39,750 nt of DNA from Candidatus Nanopelagicales bacterium (GCA_017882705.1 JADGOZ010000060.1:1-39750); one strand, 5' to 3'; counted from the first letter of the stretch, positions 15,318-24,018 are shown. Numbers and translations: made by a program. Notes: generated by a model not told the origin, from the sequence alone.

Positions 15318-16367
15318 ATGACCATCACTGCCGTAGAAGCGGCCGATTCCCGTCCGGTGCTCCTCCGCAGGGAGAAGTTCGAGCGTGGTATCGGCATCGG
15401 ACTGCTCGTCGGCGTCACCGTCTGGCTGATCTGGAACTTCTTCGCCGGACCCGTGCAGTTCATCAACGTCGGTCTGGCCGGCCTGCGGCTCGGAGCCATC
15501 TACGCGCTCATCGCGCTGGGCTACACCCTCGTCTACGGCATCATCGAGCTGATCAACTTCGCCCACGGCGACCTGTTCATGCTCGGCTCGGTCTTCTCGT
15601 CCTACATCCTGATCAAGTGGCTGGGAGCAGGCACCGGGTCCGCGAAGGACTGGGGGCTGATGATCCTGACGCTGTTCGTCGTCATGGCGCTGTGCGCCCT
15701 GCTCAACGTGACCGCGGAACGTGTGGCCTACCGACGGCTGCGTCGGGCCCCCAAGCTCGCCCCGCTCATCACCGCGGTCGGCATCAGCTTCATCTTCCAG
15801 TGGTTCGGGCTGGTGCTGAACGGATCGGCCCCGAAGAGCTGGCCGAAGGTCATCCCGGACGGCGGCCTCGTCCTCGGCCCGGTGACGATCGACTGGTCGA
15901 CGATCATCGTCGTCGTCGTCACCGTGCCGCTGCTGCTCGGACTGTCGTACATCGTCCAGCGCACCCGTCAGGGGAAGGCGATGCGCGCGACCGCGCAGGA
16001 CCAGGACGCGGCCCGCCTCATGGGCATCAACGTCGACCGCACCATCGCGTTCGTGTTCGCTCTCGGTGGCGCGATGGCAGGCGCCGCCGGCCTGCTCTAC
16101 CTCGAGACCTTCGGCACGACACGCTATGACGCCGGCTTCCAGCTGGGCCTGATCGCCTTCACCGCGGCGGTTCTGGGCGGCATCGGCAACCTCACGGGCG
16201 CCGTTCTCGGTGGAGTCCTCATCGGGCTCATCCAGGGCTTCAACGACGGACTGCCGTACGGCTTCGGCCAGAAGTGGTCCCAGTCCGTCGTGTTCACGAT
16301 CCTGATCCTCCTCATGGTCTTCAAGCCCGAGGGCATCCTCGGCAAGCCGACGATCGAGAAGGTGTGA
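15318..16367 (+). CDS. livH: Branched-chain amino-acid ABC transporter permease LivH
   Basis: Inner-membrane permease, one half of the LivHM channel. The protein has 349 aa with about eight hydrophobic segments. Typical LivH stretches are GLRLGAIYALIALGYTLVYGIIELINFAHGD, MGINVDRTIAFVFALGGAMAGAAG (the coupling-loop region that contacts the ATPases, preceded by AMRATAQDQDAARLM) and AAVLGGIGNLTGAVLGG. These segments are given here only as short landmarks. The ATG at 15318 has GAAGGGG at about 15302-15308. It starts the livHMGF operon and lies four bases before livM. Confidence 0.94.
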   Translation: MTITAVEAADSRPVLLRREKFERGIGIGLLVGVTVWLIWNFFAGPVQFINVGLAGLRLGAIYALIALGYTLVYGIIELINFAHGDLFMLGSVFSSYILIKWLGAGTGSAKDWGLMILTLFVVMALCALLNVTAERVAYRRLRRAPKLAPLITAVGISFIFQWFGLVLNGSAPKSWPKVIPDGGLVLGPVTIDWSTIIVVVVTVPLLLGLSYIVQRTRQGKAMRATAQDQDAARLMGINVDRTIAFVFALGGAMAGAAGLLYLETFGTTRYDAGFQLGLIAFTAAVLGGIGNLTGAVLGGVLIGLIQGFNDGLPYGFGQKWSQSVVFTILILLMVFKPEGILGKPTIEKV

Positions 16368-16371
16368 CGAC

Positions 16372-17625
16372 ATGGCTCTGAGCACCCCCGAGGCCGTCGA
16401 CACGGCCCCTGCCAAGTCCGACGTCATCGCCTCGCACACCCGTCGCTGGGCGCTCGGCTTCGTCGCCCTCGCGATCGTCGTCTGGCTCTTCTACACGTTC
16501 GCCCTGCCGAACCTCGGCACCGGGCCGCAGACGTTCGTCCGCGAGTGGATGCCGCTGGGATCCCTCAACGAGGCGCTCGTCTGGGTGATCTGCGCCGTCG
16601 GGCTCAACATCGTCGTGGGCTACGCCGGTCTGCTCGACCTGGGCTTCGTGGCCTTCTGGGCCATCGGCGGCTACACCGCCGGATGGTTCATGTCGACGTT
16701 CTTCAACCAGATCAGCAACGGGTTCTACTTCCTGTCCGCCGCGCCACCGAACCAGCCGGGCATCCACCTGAACTTCTGGCTCGTGCTCGTCATCGCGGGC
16801 TGCATCTGCGCCGGCGCCGGCATCATCATCGGCGCGCCCACCCTGCGCCTCAAGAGCGACTACCTCGCGCTCGTCACCCTGGGGTTCGGCGAGATCATCC
16901 CTCAGGTCTTCCTCAACGGCGAGAACGTCCACGGGTTCAACCTGACCAACGGCGCCAAGGGCATCGCCCCGCTCGACAACATCTCGCCGCTGCCCTTCGG
17001 GCCGGCGACCGTCTCGATCGGCAACGCCCAGATCGCGATCTCCAAGCCGCTCGGCCCGTTCGACGTGACGGCGAAGTACGTCATCTTCGTCCTGGTCGCG
17101 GCGTTCTGCGTCTTCGTCTCGCTGCGGATCCGCGAGGGTCGGCTCGGTCGTGCCTGGCTGGCGATCCGCGAGGACGAGCTGGCCGCCTCCATGATGGGTG
17201 TTCCCCTCATGCGGTCCAAGCTGGCGGCCTACGCCGTCGGTGCGTTCATGGGTGGCCTCGGCGGCGTCGTCTACGCCGTGCACAACAACAGCGTCTTCCC
17301 TGACCGCTTCAACTTCGCGATCTCCATCATCCTGCTCGCGATGGTCGTCCTCGGCGGGATGGGCAACGTCTGGGGTGTCATCGTCGGCGCCCTCGGGCTC
17401 GCCTGGTTCAACTCCACCGGTCTGCCGCAGTTCGGTGACTCGTTCAACCAGCAGTTCGGGACCGACATCAACTTCCCGTCGTACAACTACCTGCTGTTCG
17501 GCTCGATCCTCGTGCTCATGATGCTGTTCCGTCGCGAGGGACTGTTCCCGGAGACCCGCACCCGACAAGTCCTTCAGGAAGCCGAGCGCTCTGACGCCGA
17601 AGAGCTCGACGGAGGAGAGGCATGA
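16372..17625 (+). CDS. livM: Branched-chain amino-acid ABC transporter permease LivM
   Basis: Second permease subunit, 417 aa with about ten hydrophobic segments. LivM marks include VGLNIVVGYAGLLDLGFVAF, LRLKSDYLALVTLGFGEI, the cytoplasmic coupling region AWLAIREDELAASMMGV and VVLGGMGNVWGVIVGA. The extra-cytoplasmic part between helices is somewhat long. The C-terminal 30 residues are charged. It overlaps livG by ATGA, showing tight coupling within the operon. Confidence 0.94.
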   Translation: MALSTPEAVDTAPAKSDVIASHTRRWALGFVALAIVVWLFYTFALPNLGTGPQTFVREWMPLGSLNEALVWVICAVGLNIVVGYAGLLDLGFVAFWAIGGYTAGWFMSTFFNQISNGFYFLSAAPPNQPGIHLNFWLVLVIAGCICAGAGIIIGAPTLRLKSDYLALVTLGFGEIIPQVFLNGENVHGFNLTNGAKGIAPLDNISPLPFGPATVSIGNAQIAISKPLGPFDVTAKYVIFVLVAAFCVFVSLRIREGRLGRAWLAIREDELAASMMGVPLMRSKLAAYAVGAFMGGLGGVVYAVHNNSVFPDRFNFAISIILLAMVVLGGMGNVWGVIVGALGLAWFNSTGLPQFGDSFNQQFGTDINFPSYNYLLFGSILVLMMLFRREGLFPETRTRQVLQEAERSDAEELDGGEA

Positions 17626-18425
17626 CCGCGACCGTCGACACCGCGAGCTCACTCGTCGCGGACGACATCACCGTACGATTCGGTGGCCTTGTGGCCGTCA
17701 AGAACGTGTCGTTCACGATTCCGCAACGCAGCATCGTGTCCCTCATCGGCCCCAACGGCGCAGGGAAGACGACCTTCTTCAACGTGCTCACGGGGCTCTA
17801 CCGCCCGTCGTCCGGCAGCGTCGTGCTCGGCGAGAAGGACATCACCGGTCTCTCGCCGCACACGATCGCGGCGCTGGGCCTCGGTCGGACCTTCCAGAAC
17901 ATCCGGCTCTTCGGCCTCATGACGGCCGCGGAGAACGTGATGGTGGCGATGCACTCGCACACGACCTCGAACATCTTCCAGATCGTCGGCAAGACCCGCC
18001 ACCAGCGGCGCGAGGAGAAGGAGGGGCGCGAGTTCGCCCAGGAGCTCCTCGACTTCGTGGGCGTCGGGAAGCACGCCGACGAGTACGCCCGCAACCTCTC
18101 CTACGGCGACCAGCGGCGACTCGAGGTGGCGCGTGCTCTCGCCCTGCGGCCGAAGGTGCTGCTGCTCGACGAGCCGACTGCCGGCATGAACCCGCAGGAG
18201 TCGGCGGTGTTCGTCGACTTCGTCCGCCGCGTGCGCGACGAGCGGGGCCTGTCGATCCTGCTCATCGAGCACGACATGAGCGTGGTCATGCGGGTGTCGG
18301 AGCGCATCACCGTGCTCGACCAGGGCGAGAAGATCGCCGAGGGCGGCCCCGACGACATCCGCAACAACCCGCGTGTGGTCGAGGCCTACCTCGGTCGCAC
18401 CGGCACCGAGGGGAGCGCACGGTGA
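17622..18425 (+). CDS. livG: Branched-chain amino-acid ABC transporter ATP-binding protein LivG
   Basis: Cytoplasmic ATPase of the importer, 267 aa. Walker A is GPNGAGKTT (43-51), the Q-loop lies near GRTFQNIRLF, the signature is LSYGDQRRLEVARAL, Walker B is VLLLDEPTAGMNP and the switch His is in LLIEHDMSVV. It carries the LivG-type C-terminal tail (VVEAYLG). The ATG at 17622 overlaps the livM stop, and its own stop overlaps the livF start. Confidence 0.96.
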   Translation: MTATVDTASSLVADDITVRFGGLVAVKNVSFTIPQRSIVSLIGPNGAGKTTFFNVLTGLYRPSSGSVVLGEKDITGLSPHTIAALGLGRTFQNIRLFGLMTAAENVMVAMHSHTTSNIFQIVGKTRHQRREEKEGREFAQELLDFVGVGKHADEYARNLSYGDQRRLEVARALALRPKVLLLDEPTAGMNPQESAVFVDFVRRVRDERGLSILLIEHDMSVVMRVSERITVLDQGEKIAEGGPDDIRNNPRVVEAYLGRTGTEGSAR

Positions 18426-19174
18426 CCGCCACCGAGTCCAGCCCGGCGAGCACCCGTTCCGGGGAGCCGATGCTGCAGGTCGACGACATCGCGCTCTACT
18501 ACGGCAACATCGCCGCGGTGAAGGGCCTGTCCCTGCGGGTGCACAAGGGCGAGATCGTCACGCTCATCGGCTCCAACGGCGCCGGCAAGTCGACCACCCT
18601 GCGGGCCATCTCCGGCCTGATCAAGCCGCGGGCGGGCTCGATCTCGTTCCTCGGCGAGAAGCTCACCGGCGTGCAGGGCCACGAGATCGTGAAGCGGGGG
18701 ATCTGCCAGTCTCCCGAGGGTCGGCGCATCTTCCCGCGCATGACCGTGTCGGAGAACCTCGACCTCGGTGCGTTCCTGCGCAACGACAAGGAGGGCATCG
18801 CGGCCGACCGCCAGCGCGTCCTCGACCTGTTCCCGCGCCTCGCCGACCGGATCTCGCAGAAGGCCGGCACGATGTCCGGCGGCGAGCAGCAGATGCTCGC
18901 TGTCGCGCGCGCTCTCATGGGCAGCCCGCAGCTGCTCCTGCTCGACGAGCCGTCGATGGGTCTCGCACCCGTGCTGGTCGACCTCATCTTCGACACCATC
19001 GAGACGATCCGCGAGCAGGGAACGACGATCCTCGTCGTGGAGCAGAACGCTCTGGCCGCGCTGCGCATCGCCGACTACGCCTACGTCCTCGAGTCCGGCA
19101 GCCTCAAGCTCGAGGGGCCGGCCGCGCCGATGGCGGAGGACGACGAGATCGTCAGGGCCTACTTGGGTGGGTAG
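18422..19174 (+). CDS. livF: Branched-chain amino-acid ABC transporter ATP-binding protein LivF
   Basis: Second ATPase of the importer, 250 aa. Walker A is GSNGAGKST (50-58), the Q-loop lies near GICQSPEGRRIF, the signature is MSGGEQQMLAVARAL, Walker B is LLLLDEPSMGLAP and the switch position is VVEQNA. The latter two motifs are typical of LivF. The start is the GTG at 18422 (GTGA overlap with livG). A terminator follows. Confidence 0.96.
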   Translation: MTATESSPASTRSGEPMLQVDDIALYYGNIAAVKGLSLRVHKGEIVTLIGSNGAGKSTTLRAISGLIKPRAGSISFLGEKLTGVQGHEIVKRGICQSPEGRRIFPRMTVSENLDLGAFLRNDKEGIAADRQRVLDLFPRLADRISQKAGTMSGGEQQMLAVARALMGSPQLLLLDEPSMGLAPVLVDLIFDTIETIREQGTTILVVEQNALAALRIADYAYVLESGSLKLEGPAAPMAEDDEIVRAYLGG

Positions 19175-19188
19175 CAAGCACACGAACG

Positions 19189-19218
19189 ACGGCCCCTGCT
19201 CCCCGGAGCGGGGGCCGT
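19189..19218. terminator. Bidirectional terminator between livF and the DUF554 gene
   Basis: A stem of about 13 bp (19189-19201 with 19206-19218, one T-G pair) between two convergent genes; it can end transcription from either side. Confidence 0.78.
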
Positions 19219-19231
19219 GGTCGTCCCGGGG

Positions 19232-19978
19232 TCAGCGGACGGCCATGACGATCGCGGTGAGGAGCGGGGCGACCAGGAGGGCCGGCAGGAGGTCGGCGAC
19301 GGGGACGTCACGGACGCGCAGGAGACGCAGGGCCACGCCGACGAGCAGGAGGCCTCCTGTGGCGGTCAGCGAGGCCACGGCGGCCTCCGGGAGCAGGTCG
19401 CCCAGCATGACGCCCAGGACGGTCCAGAAGCCCTGGTAGACCAGCACGGCGAGGGCGGAGGCGGCTACGCCCCAGCCGAGGGCGGCCGCGAACGCGATCG
19501 AGGCGACGCCGTCCAGCGCCGCCTTGAGGGCGAGCTGCTCGATGCCGTTGCCCAGACCGTCCGACAGCGACCCGAGCACGGCGAGCGGTCCCACGCAGAA
19601 CACGAGCGAGGCGCTCACGAAGCCTTCGACGAACCGGTGGCCCTGCTCGTCGTCCGCGCCCCGGACGAGCCGCCGGCGCAGCCAGCCGCCGAGGTGCTCC
19701 ATCCGGTCCTCGAGCCGCAGCAGCGAGCCCACGATGCCCCCCACGAGCACGGCACCGAGCACCACGAGGACCGGACCGCCCGGCCCGACGGCCGTGCGGA
19801 ACGCGGGCTCGAGCACCGCTGCCGCCGAGAGCGCTGCGATGAGGAGCACGACCAGGCCGAGCCCGTCGGTCACGACGTCGCGCGTCCGACGGGGCAGGCG
19901 GTCCCCGAGAGCGACGCCGGCCGCGGAGCCGGCGACGATGGCGACGACGTTGATCAGGGTTCCGGTCCCCGCGACCAC
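19232..19978 (-). CDS. DUF554 family membrane protein
   Basis: Polytopic membrane protein of unknown function, 248 aa with about six to seven hydrophobic segments. Family traits are GTLINVVAIVAGSAAGVALGD at the N terminus, the central FVSASLVFCVGPLAVLGSL with the conserved CVGPLA-type motif, KAALDGVASIAFAAALGWGV, and a Gly-rich C-terminal pair of helices. The second GTG of a closely spaced pair (19978) is chosen because GGAGG lies five bases before it. The longer open frame to 20209 is Pro/Arg-rich and does not look coding. It is divergent from the acetyltransferase gene. Transport of small ions or metabolites has been suggested for such folds but is not shown. Confidence 0.85.
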   Translation of the reverse strand: MVAGTGTLINVVAIVAGSAAGVALGDRLPRRTRDVVTDGLGLVVLLIAALSAAAVLEPAFRTAVGPGGPVLVVLGAVLVGGIVGSLLRLEDRMEHLGGWLRRRLVRGADDEQGHRFVEGFVSASLVFCVGPLAVLGSLSDGLGNGIEQLALKAALDGVASIAFAAALGWGVAASALAVLVYQGFWTVLGVMLGDLLPEAAVASLTATGGLLLVGVALRLLRVRDVPVADLLPALLVAPLLTAIVMAVR

Positions 19979-19997
19979 GCCCACCTCCGGTTCGGAC

Positions 19998-20009
19998 CTG
20001 CGGATCCCG
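19998..20009 (+). repeat. 12-bp direct repeat, unit 1
   Basis: CTGCGGATCCCG, repeated exactly at 20029-20040, 31 bp apart start to start (close to three helical turns), upstream of the DUF554 start. A shorter CGTGGTG repeat lies between the two units. Confidence 0.6.
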
Positions 20010-20028
20010 TGGTGGACGGGCCGTGGTG

Positions 20029-20040
20029 CTGCGGATCCCG
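20029..20040 (+). repeat. 12-bp direct repeat, unit 2
   Basis: Exact second copy of CTGCGGATCCCG. The 218-bp divergent interval 19979-20196 also holds a TTGACG at 20057-20062 without a matching -10, and TAGAGT at 20108-20113. Confidence 0.6.
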
Positions 20041-20107
20041 CGGCCTTGGCGAGATCTTGACGCAGATTCTCCCGTGCAGGGGTTGCGGGACGCACGGGCG
20101 GGGCGCC

Positions 20108-20113
20108 TAGAGT
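20108..20113 (+). promoter_or_regulatory. -10 box (TAGAGT) before the acetyltransferase gene
   Basis: A TANNNT match 84 bases before the chosen TTG start and 5 bases before an in-frame GTG at 20119. If the transcript is leaderless the protein would be 26 residues longer. Confidence 0.4.
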
Positions 20114-20196
20114 CGGCAGTGGCGCTGCCGGGGGCTCGCGCCGGGTGGGGGCGACGCTTCGTGGTCCCTGCGCCGCCGTGCGTGAGGGGAGCCGAG

Positions 20197-20820
20197 TTGG
20201 CCAGGACACCGGTCGTCGTGAACGTCGCGACGGAGGACGACCTCGACCGACTGCTCCCGCTGTGGGACGAGTGCCGTGCGCAGGCGGGTGCCGGTGTGGT
20301 GACCGGCGGGACTCCTGACGTCCTGGACCGGGTCCGTGCTCAGATGGTGAGCTCCCGCGACGCGGTGGAGCTCGACGGCCGCCCGACGTACCGCTTGGTC
20401 TACGCGTGCGTCGACGGCGAGCCCGCGGGTCTGGCTTCGTTCACGGTCGTGTCGCGCGGCCTCCTCGCGGCGGCGTGCGGGGTGCTGGTCGACGTCGTGC
20501 ACGTGGCCGACGCCCGCCGCAAGCACGGCGTCGGCACGAACCTGCTGCGCGAGGCCGTGCTGTTCGCCGACGAGGTCGGGGCGGCCGACGTCGTCGTCAA
20601 CGTGCCGCCCAACGCCCGCGACGTGAACCGCTTCTACGCCCGCCTGGGGTTCGCGCCCCTCGTCGTACGCCGGTCCGCACCCGTCGGTCACCTGCGCCGC
20701 AAGCTCGGCGTGGAGGCGCGACTCGACCCTCGGGACGTGACCATCGACCTCACACCGGTGCAGCGCTCGTTGCGCCGCCGAGCTCTCCTGACCCCTCGGC
20801 GCAGTCCCGCTCGCCCCTGA
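20197..20820 (+). CDS. GNAT family N-acetyltransferase
   Basis: Acetyl-CoA-dependent transferase of unknown substrate, about 207 aa. The GNAT fold is recognised from the acetyl-CoA loop ARRKHGVGTNLLREA (motif A, Arg-x-x-Gly-x-Gly), the preceding strand VDVVHVADA and the later NVPPNARDVNRFYARLGFAPL (motif B). After this the C-terminal 50 residues are basic and may contact RNA or protein. The TTG at 20197 has AGGGGAG five bases upstream; GTG at 20182 and GTG at 20119 are alternatives, so the N terminus is uncertain. Convergent with the thioesterase gene, with a 36-bp gap and only a weak hairpin. Confidence 0.75.
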   Translation: MARTPVVVNVATEDDLDRLLPLWDECRAQAGAGVVTGGTPDVLDRVRAQMVSSRDAVELDGRPTYRLVYACVDGEPAGLASFTVVSRGLLAAACGVLVDVVHVADARRKHGVGTNLLREAVLFADEVGAADVVVNVPPNARDVNRFYARLGFAPLVVRRSAPVGHLRRKLGVEARLDPRDVTIDLTPVQRSLRRRALLTPRRSPARP

Positions 20821-20856
20821 ACGCCGCGGAGCCGAGACGTCGGCGACGCCGCGCGG

Positions 20857-21267
20857 TCAGGCGCCCGGACGGTCGCGCAGCAGGCAGGTGAGGCGCGCGG
20901 TGCACGTGCGACGGTCCTCGTCGTCGACGATCACGATCTCGTAGGTGGCCAGCGTGCGCCCGAGCGAGATCGCCGTGGCCGTCCCTGTGACGTGCCCGCT
21001 CGTCGCGCTGCGGTGATGGGTCGCCGAGATCTCGATGCCGACGGGTGCTTTCTCAGGCCCGCCGTGCAGCGCCGCCGCGATGGACCCCAGGGTCTCGGCC
21101 AGCACCACGCTCGCCCCGCCGTGCAGCAGGCCGTAGGGCTGCCGGTTGCCGGCGACGGGCATCCGCCCGACGAGCCGATCCGGGCTCGCCTCGGTGATCT
21201 CGATCCCCATCGACTCAGCCAGCTCGCCGACACCGAACGCCATCACGTGCTCCGCGTAGTCCGTCAC
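20857..21267 (-). CDS. Hotdog-fold thioesterase (PaaI/YbgC-like)
   Basis: Acyl-CoA or aryl-CoA thioesterase, 136 aa, cytoplasmic. The hotdog signature is YGLLHGGASVVLAETLGSIAA, with the His-Gly-Gly turn and the acidic residue of the active-site helix. The central strand GIEISATHHRSATSGHVTGTA fits the PaaI/DUF4442 group (shown here as a landmark of the domain). No Cys or Ser nucleophile is expected. The GTG at 21267 stands 6 bases after a minus-strand TAGGCT -10, so the transcript is leaderless. It is divergent from polA with only 23 bp between the start codons. Confidence 0.88.
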   Translation of the reverse strand: MTDYAEHVMAFGVGELAESMGIEITEASPDRLVGRMPVAGNRQPYGLLHGGASVVLAETLGSIAAALHGGPEKAPVGIEISATHHRSATSGHVTGTATAISLGRTLATYEIVIVDDEDRRTCTARLTCLLRDRPGA

Positions 21268-21273
21268 CGCCCC

Positions 21274-21283
21274 AGCCTAGGAT
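21274..21283. promoter_or_regulatory. Interlocked divergent -10 boxes (thioesterase and polA)
   Basis: On the plus strand TAGGAT (21278-21283) lies 7 bases before the polA GTG. On the minus strand TAGGCT (21279-21274) lies 6 bases before the thioesterase GTG. The two boxes share the TA/AT pair at 21278-21279 inside the palindromic core CCTAGG. Confidence 0.65.
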
Positions 21284-21290
21284 CACGTGC

Positions 21291-23981
21291 GTGACCCCGT
21301 CGCCCGATCGTCCCCGGCTGCTCCTCCTCGACGGCCACTCGCTGGCGTACCGAGCGTTCTACGCGCTGCCCGTCGAGAACTTCTCCACCACCACCGGGCA
21401 GCCCACCAACGCCGTCTACGGCTTCACGTCGATGCTGATCAACACCTTGCGCGACGAGAGGCCGACCCATGTCGGGGTGGCCTTCGACGTCTCGCGCACC
21501 ACCTTCCGCACGACGGAGTACCCGGAGTACAAGGCGACGCGTTCGGCGAGCCCCGACGAGTTCAAGGGCCAGGTCCCGCTCATCCGCGAGGTCCTCGACG
21601 CCCTCTCGATCTCCTACGTCGAGTCCGAGGGATTCGAGGCCGACGACCTGATCGCCACCCTCACGACGCAGGCCGAGGCCGAGGGCTTCGACGTCCTCAT
21701 CATCACCGGTGACCGCGATGCCTATCAGCTCGTCGACCCGCACGTCACCGTGCTCTACCCGGTCAAGGGCGTGAGCGACCTCGCGCGCATGACGCCGGAG
21801 GCCGTCGAGGCGAAGTACGGTCTCACCCCGGCTCAGTACCCGGACTACGCCGCGCTGCGGGGCGACCCGAGCGACAACCTGCCGAACATCCCGGGCGTGG
21901 GGGAGAAGACGGCCTCGAAGTGGATCCGGGAGTTCGGCTCGCTCGACGTGCTCGTCGACCGGGTCGACGAGGTGAAGGGCAAGGCGGGCGACGCGCTGCG
22001 CGAGCACCTGCCCAGCGTGCTGCGCAACCGTCGCCTCACCGAGCTCGTGCGCGACGTCGACCTCCCGCTGGGTCCGCACGAGCTCGAGCGCCGGTCCTTC
22101 GACCGTGACCGCGTCCACGAGGTCTTCGACGCGCTGCAGTTCCGCGTCCTGCGCGACCGGCTCTTCGCCTCCCTGGGCGACGACGCGACCCTCGCGGCCG
22201 ACTCCGGTCCCGACGTCGAGGTCGACGTCCTTGCTGCGGGAGCTCTGGCCGGCTGGCTCGAGGCGCACGCCCCGGTCGGCGTACGTCTGGGCGTGGCGCT
22301 CGACGGGCGCTGGGGTCGAGGGACCGGCGACATCACGGGCATCGCCCTGGCCGCGCCCGACGGCTCCGTCGCCTACGCCGGGCTGCCGGGTCTCACCTCC
22401 GCCGACGAGTCGGCGCTGGCCGCGTGGCTGGCCGATCCCGCGCGTCCGAAGGCGATCCACGACGCGAAGGGCCCGGAGCTGGCCCTTCGCGCACGGGGCT
22501 TGAGCCTGCAGGGCCTCACGTGCGACACCGCGCTCGCGGCGTACCTCGTCCTCCCGGGGCAGCGGTCCTTCGACCTCGCCGACCTCGCTCCGCGGTTCCT
22601 CGGACGCGAGCTCGGCTCGGTCGACAGCGCCGCGGCGTCGCAGCTGAGCTTCGACACCGACGAGGACGACGGCCGCGCCACCACTCTCGGGCTGCATGCG
22701 CAGGCCACGCTCGACCTCGCCGAGGCGCTCGAGCGCGAGCTCGAGGAGCGTGGCGGCACCACCCTCATGCGCGAGGTCGAGCTGCCCCTCCTGCATGTCC
22801 TCGCCGACCTCGAGCAGGTCGGCATCGCGGTCGACACGGCCCACCTCGAGGGGCTCGACTCCGAGTTCGCCGAGGCGATGCGCGGCGCCGAGGCCACGGC
22901 CCACGAGCTGGCCGGGCGTCCCTTCAACCTCGGGTCTCCCAAGCAGCTGCAGGAGATCCTGTTCGGCGAACGCGGGCTGCCCACCACGAAGAAGATCAAG
23001 ACCGGGCACACCACCGACGCCGAGGCGCTGCAGGACCTGTTCGTGAAGACGGGGGACCCGCTGCTCGAGCAGCTGCTGCGCTGGCGCGACGTCTCGAAGC
23101 TGCGCCAGACCGTCACCGGGCTGCTGTCCTCGGTCTCCGACGACGGCCGGATCCACACGACGTTCAACCAGATCGTCGCGGCCACCGGACGGCTCTCGTC
23201 GCAGGACCCCAACCTGCAGAACATCCCCATCCGCACCGACGAGGGCCGTCGCATCCGCAGCGGCTTCGTGGTGGGGCCGGGCTACGACTCGCTGCTCACC
23301 GCCGACTACAGCCAGATCGAGATGCGTCTCATGGCGCACCTGTCGGAGGACGAGGGCCTGATCGAGGCGTTCCGGTCCGGCGAGGACCTGCACACGACCG
23401 TCGCGTCGCGGGTGTTCGGCGTCGAGCCGTCCGAGGTCGACCCCGAGATGCGCCGCAAGATCAAGGCGATGTCCTACGGCCTGGCCTACGGCCTCTCGCC
23501 GTTCGGCCTGGCGCAGCAGCTCGCCATCACGCCCGCCGAGGCGAACTCCCTGATGGACGAGTACTTCCTGCGGTTCGGGGGGGTGCGCGACTACCTCCGG
23601 GAGGTCGTCGACCGCGCGCGCGGCACCGGCTACACCGAGACGATGCTCGGTCGCCGTCGTTACCTGCCCGACCTCACCTCCGACGTCCGCCAGCGCCGGG
23701 AGATGGCCGAGCGGATGGCGCTCAACGCGCCCATCCAGGGGTCGGCCGCCGACATCGTCAAGGTCGCGATGCTCCGCGTCGACGACGCGCTCCGGGCCGC
23801 CGGGCTGACCTCCCGGATGCTGCTGCAGGTCCACGACGAGCTCGTCCTCGAGGTGGCCGCGGGCGAGCTCGAGCAGGTGGAGGCGCTGGTGCGCGAGGCG
23901 ATGGGCGGGGCCGTGCCGCTCACCGTCCCGCTCGACGTCTCCGTCGGCGTCGGCCGCACGTGGGAGGACGCCGGGCACTGA
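21291..23981 (+). CDS. polA: DNA polymerase I
   Basis: Fills gaps and removes RNA primers. The protein has 896 aa. The 5'-3' exonuclease domain (about 1-300) shows LLLLDGHSLAYRAFYAL, AFDVSRTTFR, GFEADDLIATL, TGDRDAYQLV and GDPSDNLPNIPGVGEKTA. The middle 3'-5' exonuclease-like domain lacks the DxE and other metal residues, so proofreading should be absent. The polymerase domain has motif A DYSQIEMRLMAHLS, O-helix RRKIKAMSYGLAYG with Tyr at the position that is Phe762 in E. coli, and motif C QVHDELVLEV. Leaderless GTG start at 21291. All of this is usual for actinobacterial Pol I. Confidence 0.97.
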   Translation: MTPSPDRPRLLLLDGHSLAYRAFYALPVENFSTTTGQPTNAVYGFTSMLINTLRDERPTHVGVAFDVSRTTFRTTEYPEYKATRSASPDEFKGQVPLIREVLDALSISYVESEGFEADDLIATLTTQAEAEGFDVLIITGDRDAYQLVDPHVTVLYPVKGVSDLARMTPEAVEAKYGLTPAQYPDYAALRGDPSDNLPNIPGVGEKTASKWIREFGSLDVLVDRVDEVKGKAGDALREHLPSVLRNRRLTELVRDVDLPLGPHELERRSFDRDRVHEVFDALQFRVLRDRLFASLGDDATLAADSGPDVEVDVLAAGALAGWLEAHAPVGVRLGVALDGRWGRGTGDITGIALAAPDGSVAYAGLPGLTSADESALAAWLADPARPKAIHDAKGPELALRARGLSLQGLTCDTALAAYLVLPGQRSFDLADLAPRFLGRELGSVDSAAASQLSFDTDEDDGRATTLGLHAQATLDLAEALERELEERGGTTLMREVELPLLHVLADLEQVGIAVDTAHLEGLDSEFAEAMRGAEATAHELAGRPFNLGSPKQLQEILFGERGLPTTKKIKTGHTTDAEALQDLFVKTGDPLLEQLLRWRDVSKLRQTVTGLLSSVSDDGRIHTTFNQIVAATGRLSSQDPNLQNIPIRTDEGRRIRSGFVVGPGYDSLLTADYSQIEMRLMAHLSEDEGLIEAFRSGEDLHTTVASRVFGVEPSEVDPEMRRKIKAMSYGLAYGLSPFGLAQQLAITPAEANSLMDEYFLRFGGVRDYLREVVDRARGTGYTETMLGRRRYLPDLTSDVRQRREMAERMALNAPIQGSAADIVKVAMLRVDDALRAAGLTSRMLLQVHDELVLEVAAGELEQVEALVREAMGGAVPLTVPLDVSVGVGRTWEDAGH

Positions 23982-24018
23982 CCCGGCAGCGGGCCCGCCA
24001 CTGCCTTCGGTGGTTCGC

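Noticed and set aside
20821-20856. Terminator between the convergent acetyltransferase and thioesterase genes
   Set aside because: Only a 5-bp hairpin could be drawn in the 36-bp gap.
23985-24005. Terminator after polA
   Set aside because: Only a 5-bp stem (GGCAG/CTGCC) with a GC-rich loop; too weak to claim.
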